Positions 1 through 13,500 are shown, numbered from the stretch's first letter. The stretch is 64,000 nucleotides of DNA from Cunninghamia lanceolata (GCA_027924645.1 BSBN01001149.1:5146001-5210000); one strand, 5' to 3'. Numbers and translations are program-made. Notes: generated by a model not told the origin, from the sequence alone.

Positions 1-39
1 TCATAAAGCAAATCAGTGTAGAAGAAGAATGAATCAGAC

Positions 40-300
40 TAATTCATCCTTCTCTGGACAGTGCTTTCACTGCAAAAGGTATGGTCACAAATCTCATGAA
101 TGTAGAAATATGTAAATAAACAATTCATTCAATGGTAGATGCTTTGCATGAAATAGAATGGGACATATGGCTAATCAATGTAGATCAAGAGGATATCAGT
201 TAAATATGCAAAGAAATGTTGTTTACTACAATTGCAATAGATTCGGTCATATTGCCAAATTCTACAGAAGTAAGAATTAGGACAAAAAGGGTTCGGTGCT
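40..300 (+). pseudogene. Gag nucleocapsid remnant with CCHC zinc knuckles
   Basis: Forward translation shows an intact knuckle, CFHCKRYGHKSHEC (CX2CX4HX4C), at about 79-120. A second knuckle is broken because its second Cys codon is now TGA (about 142-183), and a third has two Cys codons changed to Tyr (about 226-267). Several stops follow. In the copia family, knuckles bind genomic RNA in the Gag protein. The reading frame is not open, so this is a relic. It lies upstream of the accessory frame on the same strand. Confidence 0.7.
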
Positions 301-1094
301 TCATAACCAGAATCAAGACAAAGGAAAAGGAAAAGTGAATGCAGATGAAATTCAAAGAGAAATGAACAAGATTTGGGTAAAGAGAAGTACAAAAAAATTT
401 GAGGATAGATTCGCACTAGAATCTAGTGCTGATATTCCTTCCAGAAACTAAATAGATGAGCTCTGGGTCAGGGGGAGTCACAAAACAAAATAATTTCCCC
501 CAGCCAGTCAATTGGTGCCTAAAATTGGCATATGGAGTGTTGCAGATCAAAAGGGCTCTCAGAGAAACATGTAAATAACCCTTGGTCAAAGTATGAAAGA
601 TCCACAAGGAGTTTGAAAAGGTTAATCATCCCAGATTAATCTGGTTGGACAGTCATCTGGTAAAAGCAGGATTTTCATAGTTAGATCTGGTATGATTCAA
701 AAATTGAAATATCTTGATCTACATATAAATGGAATGATTGGAGAAAGGAAGATAGATTGTCAATAATCACCGAGAATAACTCTAAGTGCATCTCAGTAAT
801 CCGGAAAGATCTCTCTCAGAACAAGAAGAACAAGGCAATCGGAATGACTTAAGATGTGCATTTATTGCAAAATGGAATTAGGGTTTGCGCTGAAATAAAA
901 GGGTTCTTTTGTTCATCATTTGCACATTTGCATTTAATAAGAAGAAAGGAGCTCTGCAACAAGATTGCTTGAACTCTCTCAAGGATCAACCACAGAATTC
1001 GATTCAACCAGCGATCTTTTTGGCTCTTATCGTGAACCCTAGAAGCGTAAAAAGGTATTTCCGCTCTTGAATATCTCTCTGAATCTTTTGAAAG

Positions 1095-4000
1095 ATGGCT
1101 ACTCTGAATGTTGTTAAGATCACTGATAGGCTGTGCCCTAAGTTCAAGAAACATCCTTACAAATCCCTATAAGTTTATCCCCTAGGTGCATTCTCTAGCA
1201 TTCCGCATGGAGTTCTGCATGTAGAAGATGTTAGGGTTTACATACACGCAAATATTGAGGAATTTGGAGAATCCAAACTGATGGATATCTATCACAAGGA
1301 ACTATTAGATGAATCATTTGAACTTAAACCCCAATACAAGGCCATCTGGGATAAGCATTTTGGACATTGCATCCATTTCCCCTATTTTGCAGAAGATGAA
1401 TGGGTCCAGTATGTTCTGAGAAGAATGCATGACAACTTCATGTGGTTGATGAGGCCATTTAAGATCACAAAAGATTCCATTAGGGTGGTAACCAGATTGT
1501 ACTCATCCAGTGGGTCACCTGCTCTCAAATCAGTCAAAAACCAAACTATAAGTGAGGCTACCGGATCAAAATTTGACAAGAGGGCAATGACAATAGAAGA
1601 CATCATAGATTCAGATATCAAATTTGCCTCTATGATAATTGGTTACAAAATCTATCACTCCAACAGGGAAAATTCAGTAGCTGGAACTGCCATATATACT
1701 GCATATGAAATGCTAAGGAAAAATGCTGACTATGATCTTTGTGAGCTTCTCCTGAACCAACTATTAGAGAACTTACAGAAAATAAAGAAGGATAAGAAGA
1801 ATTCATTTAAGTACGGTGGCTTGATACTATGTTTATTCTTTTACTATATGAATGAGCTACCCAGATCCAGTGGTTGGGTATGGCAAAATGATAGACCTGT
1901 GGCCATACAAATCAGAGACTATATGTATGGGCTTGGTGATGCCAAGGCACAAAGCACAACACTCTGGGGTTACTTCAAAAACTTCCAAGGCATGATGTAG
2001 GCCAGAGAGAGAATCCCCCAATCTCTAGTTGAAAAATACAAGGATACAGTGTGCTTCATGGTAGACACTGATCAATGCCTAATGGAGGCAATGGAACCGA
2101 GAATAGTCTAGATTATGCCAATGGGCTATGAGGTGGATTAGAAAATTTTGGAACTGCACGTCCAACACCTACTAAGTCAGCCTAAGGACCCTGAGGCAGA
2201 AAGGTTTGGCACCTTTCAAGAATTGAGTGTAAAAATTCATGTTGAACTAAGGCAACCTAAAATAAAGAGAAAAGTCAGGAAGGAAGTAGAGGAATTTGCA
2301 AAGAAATATGGCTTATCAAAGGAGGCAGTTGATGCCAATAGAGAGAAGGTAGAAAGAGCAGAAAAAGAGATAAGAAGCAGAAAAAGAAAGTGTTTCGGTG
2401 CAAGCCCCCTCCCAGACTAGATCCTCAAAGAGCTTTGCACCTGCCACCTCTAAGAGCTCAAAAGCTTCAAAACCGGAAGCAAAGACATCCGAAAAAGGAG
2501 AGAAGAGAACAAAGACAAAGGCCACAAGGTTATACACAAGCCACAAGGATGAAGAGACAGAGACAGATGAGGAGGTTAAGAAAATCAAGAAGAAAAAGAA
2601 AACATCTGTGGAATCATCTGCCGGCAAGAACAAAGAAGAAGCAGAAGAATTTGTTGAAAGGTCTACTCCTTCTATTGATGATGGCATCAAATTAGTCACT
2701 GTAGATGGGAATCTGTAGCCCATAACTAAATTTTATGATGAATATAATGACACTGACAAAAGATTATTGGAGGAAGCCACAATCAAGTACTTGAGTATCT
2801 ATAATAAAGCATTCATTGAAATCATTTTTCTAATCCCCAAGAGTTTAGAGAAAATACTTGAACTCAGAAAAGACAATGCTAAGGAAAAGGATATGGAGAT
2901 CTAAGAATAGATAGCTATTCATCTCTATCCTTCCATCACTCCTAAATAAATGAACATGATCTTCAAGGATTGCAAGGATGAGTTCTGGAGCAAAGCCAGA
3001 ATGAACAAGATTATACTCGGAGAGACTGATCAGGTGGCAAAAGAGACTGAAGACATCCTCTGGAATGCATATAAAAGATTCAATCTTCCTATTATAGAGG
3101 ACATAAGTGATGAACTTTCTGCCATGGATGTCGAAGGACTAAGGGTATCAAAGGAAGATCCTACTGAGAAAATTGTAGAAGAATCAAAGGAGATAGGTGA
3201 GGAGAAGACTAAGGACCTGGACTCCTCTACTCCGGAAGAGGAAGTCCATGAAGAAGTAAACATCTCTCATCTGGATCCCCCAGCAGACTCCGGAACTGAA
3301 GGAGAAGCAAGAAAAGAGGAGAAAGCAAGTCAAGAAAAGGAGAAAAAGGGAAGAGAAGAAGAACAAACAGAGAAGGTCTCTGTTGACACCTCTGAGGCTG
3401 CAAGAGGAAAGAAGTCTCTGGCAAGAGACACTGCAGAAGCAGTTAAAGACTTCTTCACCAAGGAAATGATGGAATTAGATGAACCGAAGTTGTTTCAAGG
3501 ATCATTCAATTTTGACTCTCTCTGGTCCAGACAATGAAGGTAGCATCTTTTGCTCAAGCCAAAGCAAAAGAAAAGCTTCTGAAGTCTCACATGGAAGACT
3601 GTGAGCTGATAGAGATTGCATCCGTGTGTTGGAGAAGATCATACCATCCTTCTAGAAGGATCTTTCAGCCTCTTCATCTGGTAACTTGAAATCTCTTGTT
3701 AATTCTATTAGCACACATTTTGATTCTTTGGAGAAGTCAGCAGAAGAGAAAGTCCAGAAAGAGTTTTTGGGAAAGAGATTCTCCGAAGTACAGGGACTTA
3801 TAGCAAATGATAGGAGAAATCTGGATATTGGGATAAAGAGCCTAGAAAATGCTCTTAAAGATGGCAGAGACTTATAGAAATTTTGTCTATCTTGGTCCAC
3901 AGTGACAGCAGACATTGCCAAGAAGGTGGAAGAACAGGAGAGTAAACTGTCAAGTTTATCTCAAAATTTTGATCCTCTCACCTTTTCCATAATAAATCAA

Positions 4001-4303
4001 AAGTGTCAGACTATTGCCACTATTAATGAAATAAAGAGGCTTGAAAAGGAAAAGAAGAATAGAATAAGCAGGCTAAGTGAACTAAGAGGGATAATTATCC
4101 CCAAGTTAGAGGCAATGCATGAGGCCCTAACTGATGCCCAAACCACAGCCTGGACTAGTGATCTGGTAGACCTAAAGAGGGTAGAAGCTTTTGTATTTTT
4201 GCTAAGTGGTCACATCTCAATTTTGGACAGGATGAAGCAGAGTTGGGTGACAGAAGTTGTACAGTTAAAGAATACTTTTTCCGATATACTCAAGTTTATG
4301 TAA
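1095..4303 (+). pseudogene. Long retroelement accessory reading frame, broken (unknown function)
   Basis: An ATG at 1095 opens a protein-like frame interrupted by an early stop (about 1168). The best open piece (1281-1997, 239 aa) is rich in hydrophobic and aromatic residues and looks globular. After a stop at 1998 the frame resumes through two more stops near 2110 and 2140. A Lys/Glu/Ser-rich low-complexity stretch follows (2150-3540), running through frame changes. The C-terminal piece (3902-4303, 133 aa) is heptad-like and probably coiled coil. I do not recognise a named domain. Position between gag and the 3' LTR resembles the extra (env-like) ORF position of Sireviruses, but no homology is claimed. 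A second locus at 10.56-13.76 kb has the same layout: globular N-terminus, disordered middle, coiled-coil C-terminus. Confidence 0.5.
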
Positions 4304-4520
4304 GTATAACTTGTATATATGCGGCTATGTATAGGCTACTTTTTGCAAATTCTGGTGTGCGGATTCCACCCTTTTCCATTGATGTCAAAGGGGGAGTGAG
4401 GAGCAGTGAAAAATGATAAATCTAGCTAAGGGGAATCTCCAAAAAAGTGTACATAAGAACAGAGCATCAGCAAAGGGGGAGTTTATTATGACATTTTTCA
4501 CTAAGTGTTGCCATCAATGC

Positions 4521-4533
4521 CAAAGGGGGATAT
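4521..4533 (+). other. Polypurine tract before the 3' LTR
   Basis: The tract CAAAGGGGGATAT ends directly at the TGTTGG start of the LTR, as expected for the plus-strand primer of an LTR retrotransposon. Two similar AAAGGGGGAG tracts lie upstream, near 4387 and 4475. Confidence 0.65.
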
Positions 4534-5633
4534 TGTTGGCAAGAGACACTATGTGGCTTCATGAGTGTTGTCATTGATGGAAACAAACTCCATTCCACAC
4601 ATCTGCAACACATGGTATGTCTATACCAGAAGTCAGATTGAAGAGTGTTTTGGTCTGGTGAGCAAGAACAAATCATGCAGCAAGGTCCGACAATCAGGTT
4701 TGAATCTCTCAGAGGAAGTATCTCAGCAAAGTACAGACTTGGGAAAGTCAAGAGGAGTATCATGACTGCTACATTCTAGAGATTGAGCCTCCAGTGATGA
4801 AAGAGTGCAAAGATATGAGCACCTAAGTGTTGGGTTCCTATTTGGCAGAATAGATTGAGGAAGAACTGACCAATAGAGCATTAGACCTTAATCCGGATGA
4901 GGAATTGATGGTGATCAAGCTTCTTGAGGGATCATTCATGGTTGGCTAACATGATTGATGACTTCTATGACTATCTCCTTGATACACATCACTTAGTAAG
5001 CAAGGATTCAGCCGACAGACCAGAGTTGGGAAAATCTTGAGTATTCCAGATGCCGACTAGAAAGATGTTGAATTCCTTTGTGCGAAGATATATACCAGAT
5101 GGATTTCGATGTGAAGGGGTGTGTGGTAAGTAGTAAAGGTCGAAGAAAAGCAGAGAGCAGTGTGGAAGTAGCAATACAGGTCCAGTATGTGACAGAACAA
5201 CAGCACTAAAACAAAGGAAGAATGAAGTGCAGTAGATTAGTATATTGAGCCTAACTGGAACTGAACCTCAGCATATGTGGATGCTTCTCATCAGTTCAAG
5301 TACCTAGTTTCTTTCTATAAACTATTGTAGGCAGTGAGCCTCTTGTGAGCAATGTGCTTGGGTAGTGAGCCCTAATTGGCAAGTGCCATTTTTGTTCTTT
5401 CTATTCTTTTAACAGAGAATTCAATCTTGGGTTAGTCACCCCATGGTTTTTCCCTTAACTAGGTTTTCCACGTAAAAATCCTTGTGTTATGTGTGTTGAT
5501 TTATTTTCTGCTCTCATGATAATGTATGGTTATATGTTTTGATGTTGCACTAATTGTTAAAGAACAAAAGAAAGTTGAATATTTAAGATAACTGATTCAC
5601 CCCCCCTCTCAGTTATCTACCTTGTTTCCAACA
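4534..5633 (+). repeat. 3' LTR of the copia-type element (1,100 bp)
   Basis: The LTR is bounded by TGTTGG and CCAACA and sits directly after a purine tract. Only this copy is in the window, so the edges rest on the terminal inverted repeat, the purine tract and the switch to LINE sequence at 5634. Confidence 0.7.
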
Positions 5634-7000
5634 TAACTATGCTCAATTTCTCATCCAAGGACAGCATTTCCTGATTTTAGAAAAAACGTGGCCACTTAAG
5701 ACCCCTTTTTGGCCCCCCATCTTCTTACACTTACCCCATAGAGTTCTCAAATACCACTTGTTGTAGCCAAGTTTTTAATTTAGAGGATAAGGAAATCTGA
5801 GAAGGAAGAACCTTACTAGTGTCCACATAGACACAAAAGATAGCAAGAAATAGTCATTTCCTAAATTGGGTGACTACATCCACCATAATGAATTGCCCAA
5901 AGAGTTAGCTATGCCCATAAAGATCTTCTCATCCCAATATTCCAGAGATATCCCAAGCAACCTAACCTAGACTAGAAACTTGTTGATGCATTCTTTTTCA
6001 AGATTAAATCCCAGTGACCATTTTTTGAGATATAAAGCATTCATACCAATAAACCAAGGGCCTTCCAATAGGATCATTGCGCAATCTTTAGGGTTCGTGA
6101 ATGATGTCAAAAAGAAATCATTCAATAGGACCACAATCTCCTCCTACTCCCTAATCTTCCGTCTATAGAGAGTCCATCTTCTGACCACATCAATACTGGG
6201 ATGATTTTCGTAAAATCTCCCATTAAGTGAATCCTTGAGCCTAGCAATAGATCTATCAATGTAAAGATTAAGAATAGCTAGTAGATGTTGCATCTCTTGT
6301 ATGGCCTAGGAAATGGCAACAATGGCACCAGATAAGACCCCAGGTTGACCACCAACAAGAACAACCTCATCAAGAGGGTTATGGAACCCTATCGCTGAAT
6401 CCTGGGCGCTAAGCACTTCTCCTAAATGAGGGGTAGTAGAGTCTTCCACCTTAGCCCTTATACCTTCCATAGAGCCAAACACACTCGCTTCAACATTTCT
6501 AGTGAAATCTACAACATCTTCATCCTCTAATGTGACATTTCCTAAGGTCACTACGGACCCATGAGAGACACATTCCAAGTGGGTAACACATTCAGGAGTG
6601 CCAAACACATCCTTGCCAATACCTATGTCATTTGGAGCACAGGGTTTGACCGGTGAATTGTGTGGTGTGATTTCTCCTTTGATGCGAGAGATCCACGATT
6701 TGTTCTACAACAAGAATACTTAGCGAAGACTTTGGCATGAGAGAGCTCAATCTTCAATTCAGGAGGGCCCTGTGTTCTAAGAGAAGCTTCTCTATGAATG
6801 CTCACAATCCGTTGGGATTCCATCCAGATATCAAGAAATCATTCATCTTCCTCTCCATCCCAACTGCTGCAAGACCAATCTTCTGCCACATAGTCCTCAT
6901 CCCCATCTTCATCTCCATCATCATTGTTGCCTTTCCCTTTTGCTTCCTACTTCTTCCCGCTCACTCCTAGTTTGAACTCCCCATTCCCGTTCATTCGTTC
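5634..7000 (-). pseudogene. LINE (L1-type) ORF1 fragment, DUF4283-like
   Basis: On the minus strand the stretch from about 6310 to 5750 translates to a DUF4283-type segment, with motifs such as DCAMILLEGPWF and GISLEYWDEKIF plus a conserved SIARLKDSLNGRF lead-in. DUF4283 is the RNA-binding N-terminal part of plant L1 ORF1 proteins (family knowledge). Upstream, 6306-6608 and 6623-6823 give ORF1 N-terminal-like pieces. At least three in-frame stops occur; one near 5970 is consistent with a Trp codon changed to TAG. The homology runs up to the LTR boundary at 5633 and stops, so the rest of the LINE was separated by the copia insertion or lost. Confidence 0.7.
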
Positions 7001-7359
7001 CCACTCAGTTTGAACTAATTTTCCTATTTGTGCATGATTATTATACAATATGACAAAAAATTATTATGCAATATGATAAGAAGTTATATGCCTGCTATCA
7101 CTCTACTTAAATATCACTCTTTAACAGTCAAAAAATCAGTAGTAATTTTATACCTCATCTTTATTGAAAATTGGTAAATAATTGTCCTACTTTTATTGGC
7201 CAAATTTTACCTTTGACCATTGAACTGAGTGTGATTTAAAACTAGTTAAAATATCTAACAATTTTAAAATCTTAGAAATAAATGTGAATAAATGTTTTCA
7301 ATGACCTAGGAGACTGTGATGTTTTGAAAATCTAGTTGTATTATGGTATGCAAAGAAGT

Positions 7360-7757
7360 TGTTGTTGAGCTACAACTTATATGGGCCTACTACTAGAACC
7401 TAAGACCTTACTTGATATATTTGTTTCAAATATATTATGGTATGCAAGGAAGTTGTTGAGCTACAACTCATATGGGCCAACGCATCGGTCCAACTGTGGC
7501 TTATTTCCAACACCCCTCTTTAAGCCACACTACAGGTACTAGGGGCTCCTAGCCCAGCTTTGATATTAATTGTTGAGCTAAAATTCAATAGGGGCTCCTA
7601 GCCCAGCTTTGATACTAATTGTTTAGCTACAATTCATATGTACCAGCTAGGATTCAAACCTAGGACCTTCCATTTGCTATTGGAGTGCTCTACCAACTAA
7701 GCTATTGGCCCTTTTGTGGCCAATCCATCGTCAGTCTGCATGTGGCTTATTTCCAAC
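7360..7757 (-). repeat. Composite tRNA-like SINE family repeat, rearranged copy
   Basis: On the minus strand a tRNA-like module lies at about 7710-7640. Its A-box-like TAGCTTAGTTGG and B-box GGTTTGAATCC are at normal spacing. It is joined to a body containing TATCAAAGCTGGGCTAGGAG and TGTTGGAAATAAGCCACA. Parts of the body occur twice in this locus, so it is a dimer or rearranged copy. It is not a functional tRNA gene: the anticodon arm is poorly paired and the match continues into the repeat body. A related copy lies at 15630-15823. Confidence 0.55.
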
Positions 7758-7899
7758 AATTGTTTTATCTTGCAAACATATATAAATCCCTACATAAGTA
7801 AGACTACATTTTAGTAGTCAAAAGGATAACTGGTATTTGCCTTAAATCAAACTGTAATTTACTAATTTCTTATTTTCAGCCTTGGGATAAATTGTAGTA

Positions 7900-8165
7900 C
7901 GTTGTGGAACACTTTGCCTATTGTTACAAGACATTTTTGTATGCTGTTGCAAGACATTTTTACATATTGTTGCTTGACATTTCTGCATATTGCTATTGCA
8001 CATAACCCAGAAATGTTGCAGGATATTTTGTATTGCTACAAGATATCACTCGAAAGTGTTGCAGGGCATTTTATGTGTGCTGTAGGACATTGCCCAGTAA
8101 TGTTGTAGGGCATTCTATGTGTGCTGCAAGACATTCTGTATATATTGTAGTACGTTCTCCAGAAC
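7900..8165. repeat. Imperfect minisatellite, about 25-bp units
   Basis: About ten diverged copies of a unit resembling TGTTGCAAGACATTTTGTAT run through this stretch. The period drifts between roughly 22 and 28 bp. A 68-codon open frame across it is produced by the repeat and has no protein-like features. Confidence 0.6.
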
Positions 8166-8169
8166 ATTG

Positions 8170-10555
8170 TCGGATCTAATCTAGATTGCTAGATGACGTA
8201 TTGTAAACCAGTTTTATGTTTTAATATGACTGATTTGGGAAAACCAACTTAGCCTTGAGATTGAGTTATTGCAAGTCTGTTGAGTGTTCTTTCCTGCAAG
8301 TTAGACTAGAATAAGTTTTCTCTCCCTATGATCATTTTTAAGAGGTAAACAGTGAGTCCTTTGCCACATTTTTTGCTATTCAAGAAGTTTAAATTTAACG
8401 TTAAGATGAATGTGAATAGGCAATTTAATTAACGAGTTAACATTAATTGGGAGATTAAAATAGTATGCTTAAGAAAATTAAATATTCGAAATAATAAATA
8501 CAGATTTTGGGAAGTTTTCATGAGTAGTCTTTATGGTGGGTACACATACAAACCCTATTGTTTATTTATGGACTCACGAAGGCCTTATATAGATTTCAAT
8601 GTCATCTACTTTAAAAAAATACAATTGAAATTTTGATTATCATTATTTCATTATTTTAATGACAAGAAGGGTTCATAAGACTACTAGTTTAAAATATACG
8701 ACCTACCAAGGAGAAAAAAAATATGTGAAGTTAAACAATGAATCACATCTCTATTAAAGCGACCAAATCTAATGAGATGGTCCTCTTCTCTTACCTTCCA
8801 CAATAGAAGGGTTGGGATGAGTAAACATCTTAACACAATAAAAAAAAATTGGGAGAAGAAATGAGGAACTAGAATCAACTCTATATTGAAAAAACTATTT
8901 TTTCTAATGGTAGATCCTAAATATGCCTAAGAATAATTTACATGGAATAGCAAAAGGAAAAGGAGGAACAACATGGTCAAAGAAATGGATTTCATTCAAA
9001 TTGGTGACAACATGCTACGTAATAATTAGTCTATATCAAAGAGCATATAAAGCAAGAATCCTATGCAATAAAGACCGCCAATTTAAATTTGAAGTTTGTT
9101 TCTTACATGGTTATATGAAAAGGACGTGCACTTATGAACTCTATAAAGAGTAAATTAAAATATTGTTTAATCTACATTGTACTAAAATTTGTAAGTTATA
9201 ATAAAATAACATCATGACTTAAATCATTAATCATCTCAGTCAATGCACAATTACTAGAGTACTTACACAAACTAGATCCCAATAATCATAAAGTCAGTAT
9301 ATATTTAGCATATATCATGTGAAATCTAATAGTTTCCCATCAATTTTTGTTAATTTTTCTAATATTATTTATATGAGCTTAAATTTACATCACCTACTTC
9401 TATTGAGTGTTATTTAAGCCCTAACCTTTTAGAGGCTATAAATTTATTTTTTGAAATCCTTTTGAGATCTTCTTTGAAATCTTGTAAAGATGGTTGTAAG
9501 ATGTACAAATACATATATAGCTTGGAACCTATTGGAGGTTTGATGTATTGATGTCTTTGAAGATGGAAGAATTTTTTGGGGAACCCTAGTACTTACAAGG
9601 TACAAATTATAGCTAGGGCTATCTTCTATAGAGATTGAATTGAAGACAAATAGATTGTTGAAATAGCTTGTAGGGATGAAAAACATCAACAACTTCAAAG
9701 AATAAGGATTCCTCTTGTAATAGGGTTGATAAGGTTAGTGGTATTATTTTGAAACACCTTGCACCTAACTACATTTCCATCTAAAGTGGTCAAAAAATCC
9801 TAAGGACATGTTTAATAAGTTGAAAAAATCTTTTAAAACCGTTCATGAATTAAGGGTCTTCAAGTTGAATAATGAGTTATAAACTACTAATCCATTATAA
9901 TGTTAATGGATTAAGGGTAATTTATCCCTTTGGAAAGATGTTGAAGTTGTATGGTGTTACCCCATTTCTCACGTTTGGGTCTCATTCATCTCAATTGTTC
10001 ATTCTTGTGCAATTGTATTTTTCCAAGTCCCAAAAGTTATGTTTCTTCACCTTAGAAAATCCTTGAAGTCGCTGATATTTTAGGTTTTCTAACTCAGTCG
10101 TTGTTCCTCCAAGTTTTCTAACCATATCGCTAGGTTCTGAAGTTTCCGAACCCCGTGATCTCGCGACCCCGCACTCCTTGTGTTATGTCTTGTAACCTGC
10201 TTAGTTCCCTTTGTTATCACCTTGTCGCCGGTTCTTCGAACTTTAAATCCCATGACTTGAGGTTCTGAAGATCTTATTTCTAGTGATCCAGCGATGCCCA
10301 AGTAATGGACCGAAACCCAAGGTAATTAATGGTCATTTAAAACTGTGTACGCCATAGTATGAAATGTCCTTTATAAATTTTTTGGGAAATGAGAAAATCT
10401 TTGGGTTAATTTCTCAAGGCGCGGGAAGGGTACCATGTCAGCTGAACATTTAAAAGCACAACAAGAGCACCTTAACTGCACATCATTTCACTCTTACAGC
10501 AAAATTGTCTAAGTGTTTTACCTGCTTTCCTCCTTATCTAAATTGTCATATCTAT
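8170..10555. other. AT-rich DNA, no gene recognised
   Basis: Short open frames of 60-85 codons occur by chance on both strands, but none shows a domain, a conserved motif or a credible start context. I see no LTR ends, terminal inverted repeats or RNA gene here. The last 120 bp lead directly into the pseudogene beginning at 10557. Confidence 0.5.
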
Positions 10556-10556
10556 T

Positions 10557-13500
10557 GTGTTTTGTTATTATCTCTGGTATTTTATCGCTATGATGAAATT
10601 CAAATTTCAAGGTGTTTCCTCCCACTCTAGAATTGAGAATAATTGGTCTAAAGTAAAGGACACGGAGCTTGGACACATAGGCTTGGCAGAATTTTGGTCT
10701 CGTCTACAGCAGGAAGACAGGTCACCATTTGCAGAGAAGATTCTACAGAGTGGTCTGGCCCATGCAATAGGTTTCCCTATTTCAGTGTGTTGTGCAGATT
10801 TAATTGTTGCATGTGTTGAAAGATACGACCCCAAAACCTTAGAAATCAAGACCAAGGAAGGAGCGGTGGTTGCAAGAATAGATCCTGAGTCTATTTCTCA
10901 CGCATTGAAGATTTCGAGGCAGGAAAATTACGAAGAGATGTCTGTGGCCTAGGGTGCGAAATTCTTCGGGGAAAATGAAGACTGGTGCAAGAATTCCATT
11001 GCGTGCAACTGGCTAAAATCAGAGAAAAGAGGTAAGTCTCAATTACCCTCCACACTTAAAAGAGCACATTTTAAAGATGAAATTTTAGATATTATCACTC
11101 TGTTGCACCAGGTGGTGGGTAATGAGGATGCTAGTTCTTTTGAATTCTGGATGTGCCGCTTTATATTATTGATATGTAGTGAGGACCAATTTATTGATTG
11201 GGCTAAAGTGATATGCCATCACCTGAATGAGCAATTGCTGAAGTTTTGAAATACCTCTGCATTTCACATGTGCTCTTATTTGATTTATATTCTAGCCAGT
11301 CGAGAGGTTGTCTAGGCTAGGTTAAGGCCACATGGGTCTCTAACCCCAGATACACCTATGTACACTTATTTTCCCCAGTTCACAAAGGAGGTTGGGATGA
11401 AAGACTTTCGCCAGGTAAATGATGCCTTTTTGATGTTTTTGGTAAGAAAATTGAATTGTAATTCTAAAATGAGGGTTTCCCCTGAAGCTGCATTACTGAT
11501 TATACAATTTGGGAGTTTCTACATTCAATTTGATAGATTCACCTATCTAAGACTGGGAGGTTATGAATTAGCCCCAACCAAGTTGCCTTGGTACCCCAGT
11601 GATTATATTGTCTTTCTAGAAATTTGTAAGCAAATGACGGCTGTAAATGCTAAATATCAGAGTATAAGGAAGAAGGCCTACACCTTCCCATTGTCTTTGT
11701 TAGTTTATTCTTGCAAAAATAAGGATGCTGCTAAAGGAGCTGAGTATGCACTAGCAAGGTTTAACCTCCACTCTGTCTTTAAGGCAACACTTTGATAGTA
11801 AAAACTATGTAAAATAGAACTTTTATGACTCTAGTTCATATGAACATCATTCGATCCTAGAAGATTTATGGGAAGATTGTGTAGATGACCATGAAGTTCT
11901 GAGGAGAAGTTACATGAGACTCACCATCAGTCAAATCTGAGCCTTTGGTTTACTTCTTCATATTCTAGAAAAGGCCGAGGAAGATTCTGAAGTGATTGCT
12001 GTGGAGTACCAAAATTTGTTGTCAAAACCCCTTCCCCAAATAAATTGGTCTGAGAAGGAGGTTGTGGATATTCAGGTTCATTCTGCACCAGTGATTAAAA
12101 GGACTGAGGATTGGTTGGCTGGTAAATGGCATGGGCATGCAGGTTCACCTCATGAGTTAGGAAGCTTGAGGGCTACTGGGCAGAAAATAGTACAAAGCCC
12201 TACTTGCAAAGTTCTACACGATCACTTGATATGTCACAGTCTATTTCCAACTCACAGTTTGGAGGTGATGTTGAGAGGCCAAATGATGCTCTCAAATTGA
12301 AAATAGTTTGTGAATCATCTAGCCCCCTTGTAAGGAAAAAGAATGTTCAGACTGTAGTAGTGAACCCTGACTCCCTTTTTCACTCAATTGTGAATGATAG
12401 TTCTTTTCCTAATTTTCTTGATGTATCCTCTTCACCTGCCAATGAAGAATTTCCTGTTGCTTCCCCATCGGAGGAAGTAAATAGAACTATGCCTGATAAT
12501 GTGAATTCTACTGTTGTGACTTCCTCCCCTAGCTAGTTGAAAAAGGTGGTGGAGAAAAAGAGAAAGAATGTTCCCACTGCACGGCCAAAGGAATTGACAC
12601 AGTTGCTATGCTTTTACAAGGAACTTCAAAGCCTAAGAAGGCTAGGAGAATGTCTAGGATGATTAATGATGCTACTTCTGGCCTCCAGGTGTTAGAGATT
12701 GTTGATCCTATTAAAGATTTGGATGAAAATGACATAACTGAGGCAGACTATAAAATAAGTCATATTGACTTGGGCCCTTCCACTCTTGAGGGAGAGTCAT
12801 ATCATGCAAATTATTCTATCAATGCTTTGATTAAAAGAGCCAAGGAGGAGAGGAAGGAAAATGTAAAACTCCAATCTCAAATCTTGTCTTTGATCCAATT
12901 CATTCATTCACTAGTGGCACCCTCTTCTCAAGAAACTCCCAACTCAGAAGTCATCGGGATTGATGAAAATACTGTCAAACAAATAAAAAAAATCAAAATT
13001 TTGCTAGGGCTGCCAATGAATGGGTTGAAAAATTGTCTTGTGATATTTTGTTCTTCCTGACTGAGATGTTACAAAGTTATGCTCTCATACAAAATAAGAG
13101 AAAAGAATTGATCAATGAGCTTCAACAGGTGAGAAAGGAACAGGGAAGTACTTATGTGCTTTCAAGGGAAGTGGTTGAGTTAGCAGCCCTAGATGCCATA
13201 ACACTTACCAAAGAAAATCTGGCCAGTGATTCTCACAAAATTGACCCGTCTTGGGTTGACTCATTGGAATGGAAGCTCAACATGTATGATAATCTTATTG
13301 ATCAGATCAATAAAGCTCTACAAGAATACCTGGATTTAATGATTGGCATTCAAAGGGATTGTAATACATTTGAAGTGAATATTCTCGATGACTTCGAAGA
13401 AAACCTACGCAATCCCAAAGATATCAACAAAGAGATCAAAGATTTAGTTTATAGTGAACTTGTTGATCCTGAGACTGTTTCTAGCGAATCTTTGAGCAAG

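Larger units (their letters stand above)
1..5633 (+). mobile_element. 3' part of a Ty1/copia-type LTR retrotransposon lacking pol
   Basis: The element enters from the left edge of the window. In order it shows gag zinc-knuckle remnants (50-290), a long broken accessory reading frame (about 1095-4303), a purine tract just before position 4534, and a 1,100-bp 3' LTR (4534-5633). The LTR begins TGTTGG and ends CCAACA. A run of C residues followed by TCTCAG lies about 25 bp before its end, a layout common in Sirevirus-like copia elements (family knowledge). No protease, integrase or reverse transcriptase is seen between gag and the LTR, so this copy is non-autonomous or internally deleted. The right LTR edge abuts a LINE fragment, which suggests insertion into that LINE. 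The 5' LTR is outside the window, so the target duplication cannot be checked. Confidence 0.7.

Noticed and set aside
4534..5633. Short open frames inside the 3' LTR as genes
   Set aside because: They have no domains and fall wholly inside a repeat with defined LTR ends.
7640..7710. A possible functional tRNA gene on the minus strand
   Set aside because: A and B boxes are present, but the anticodon arm pairs poorly and the match extends into a repeat body shared with another locus, so it is a SINE-like module.
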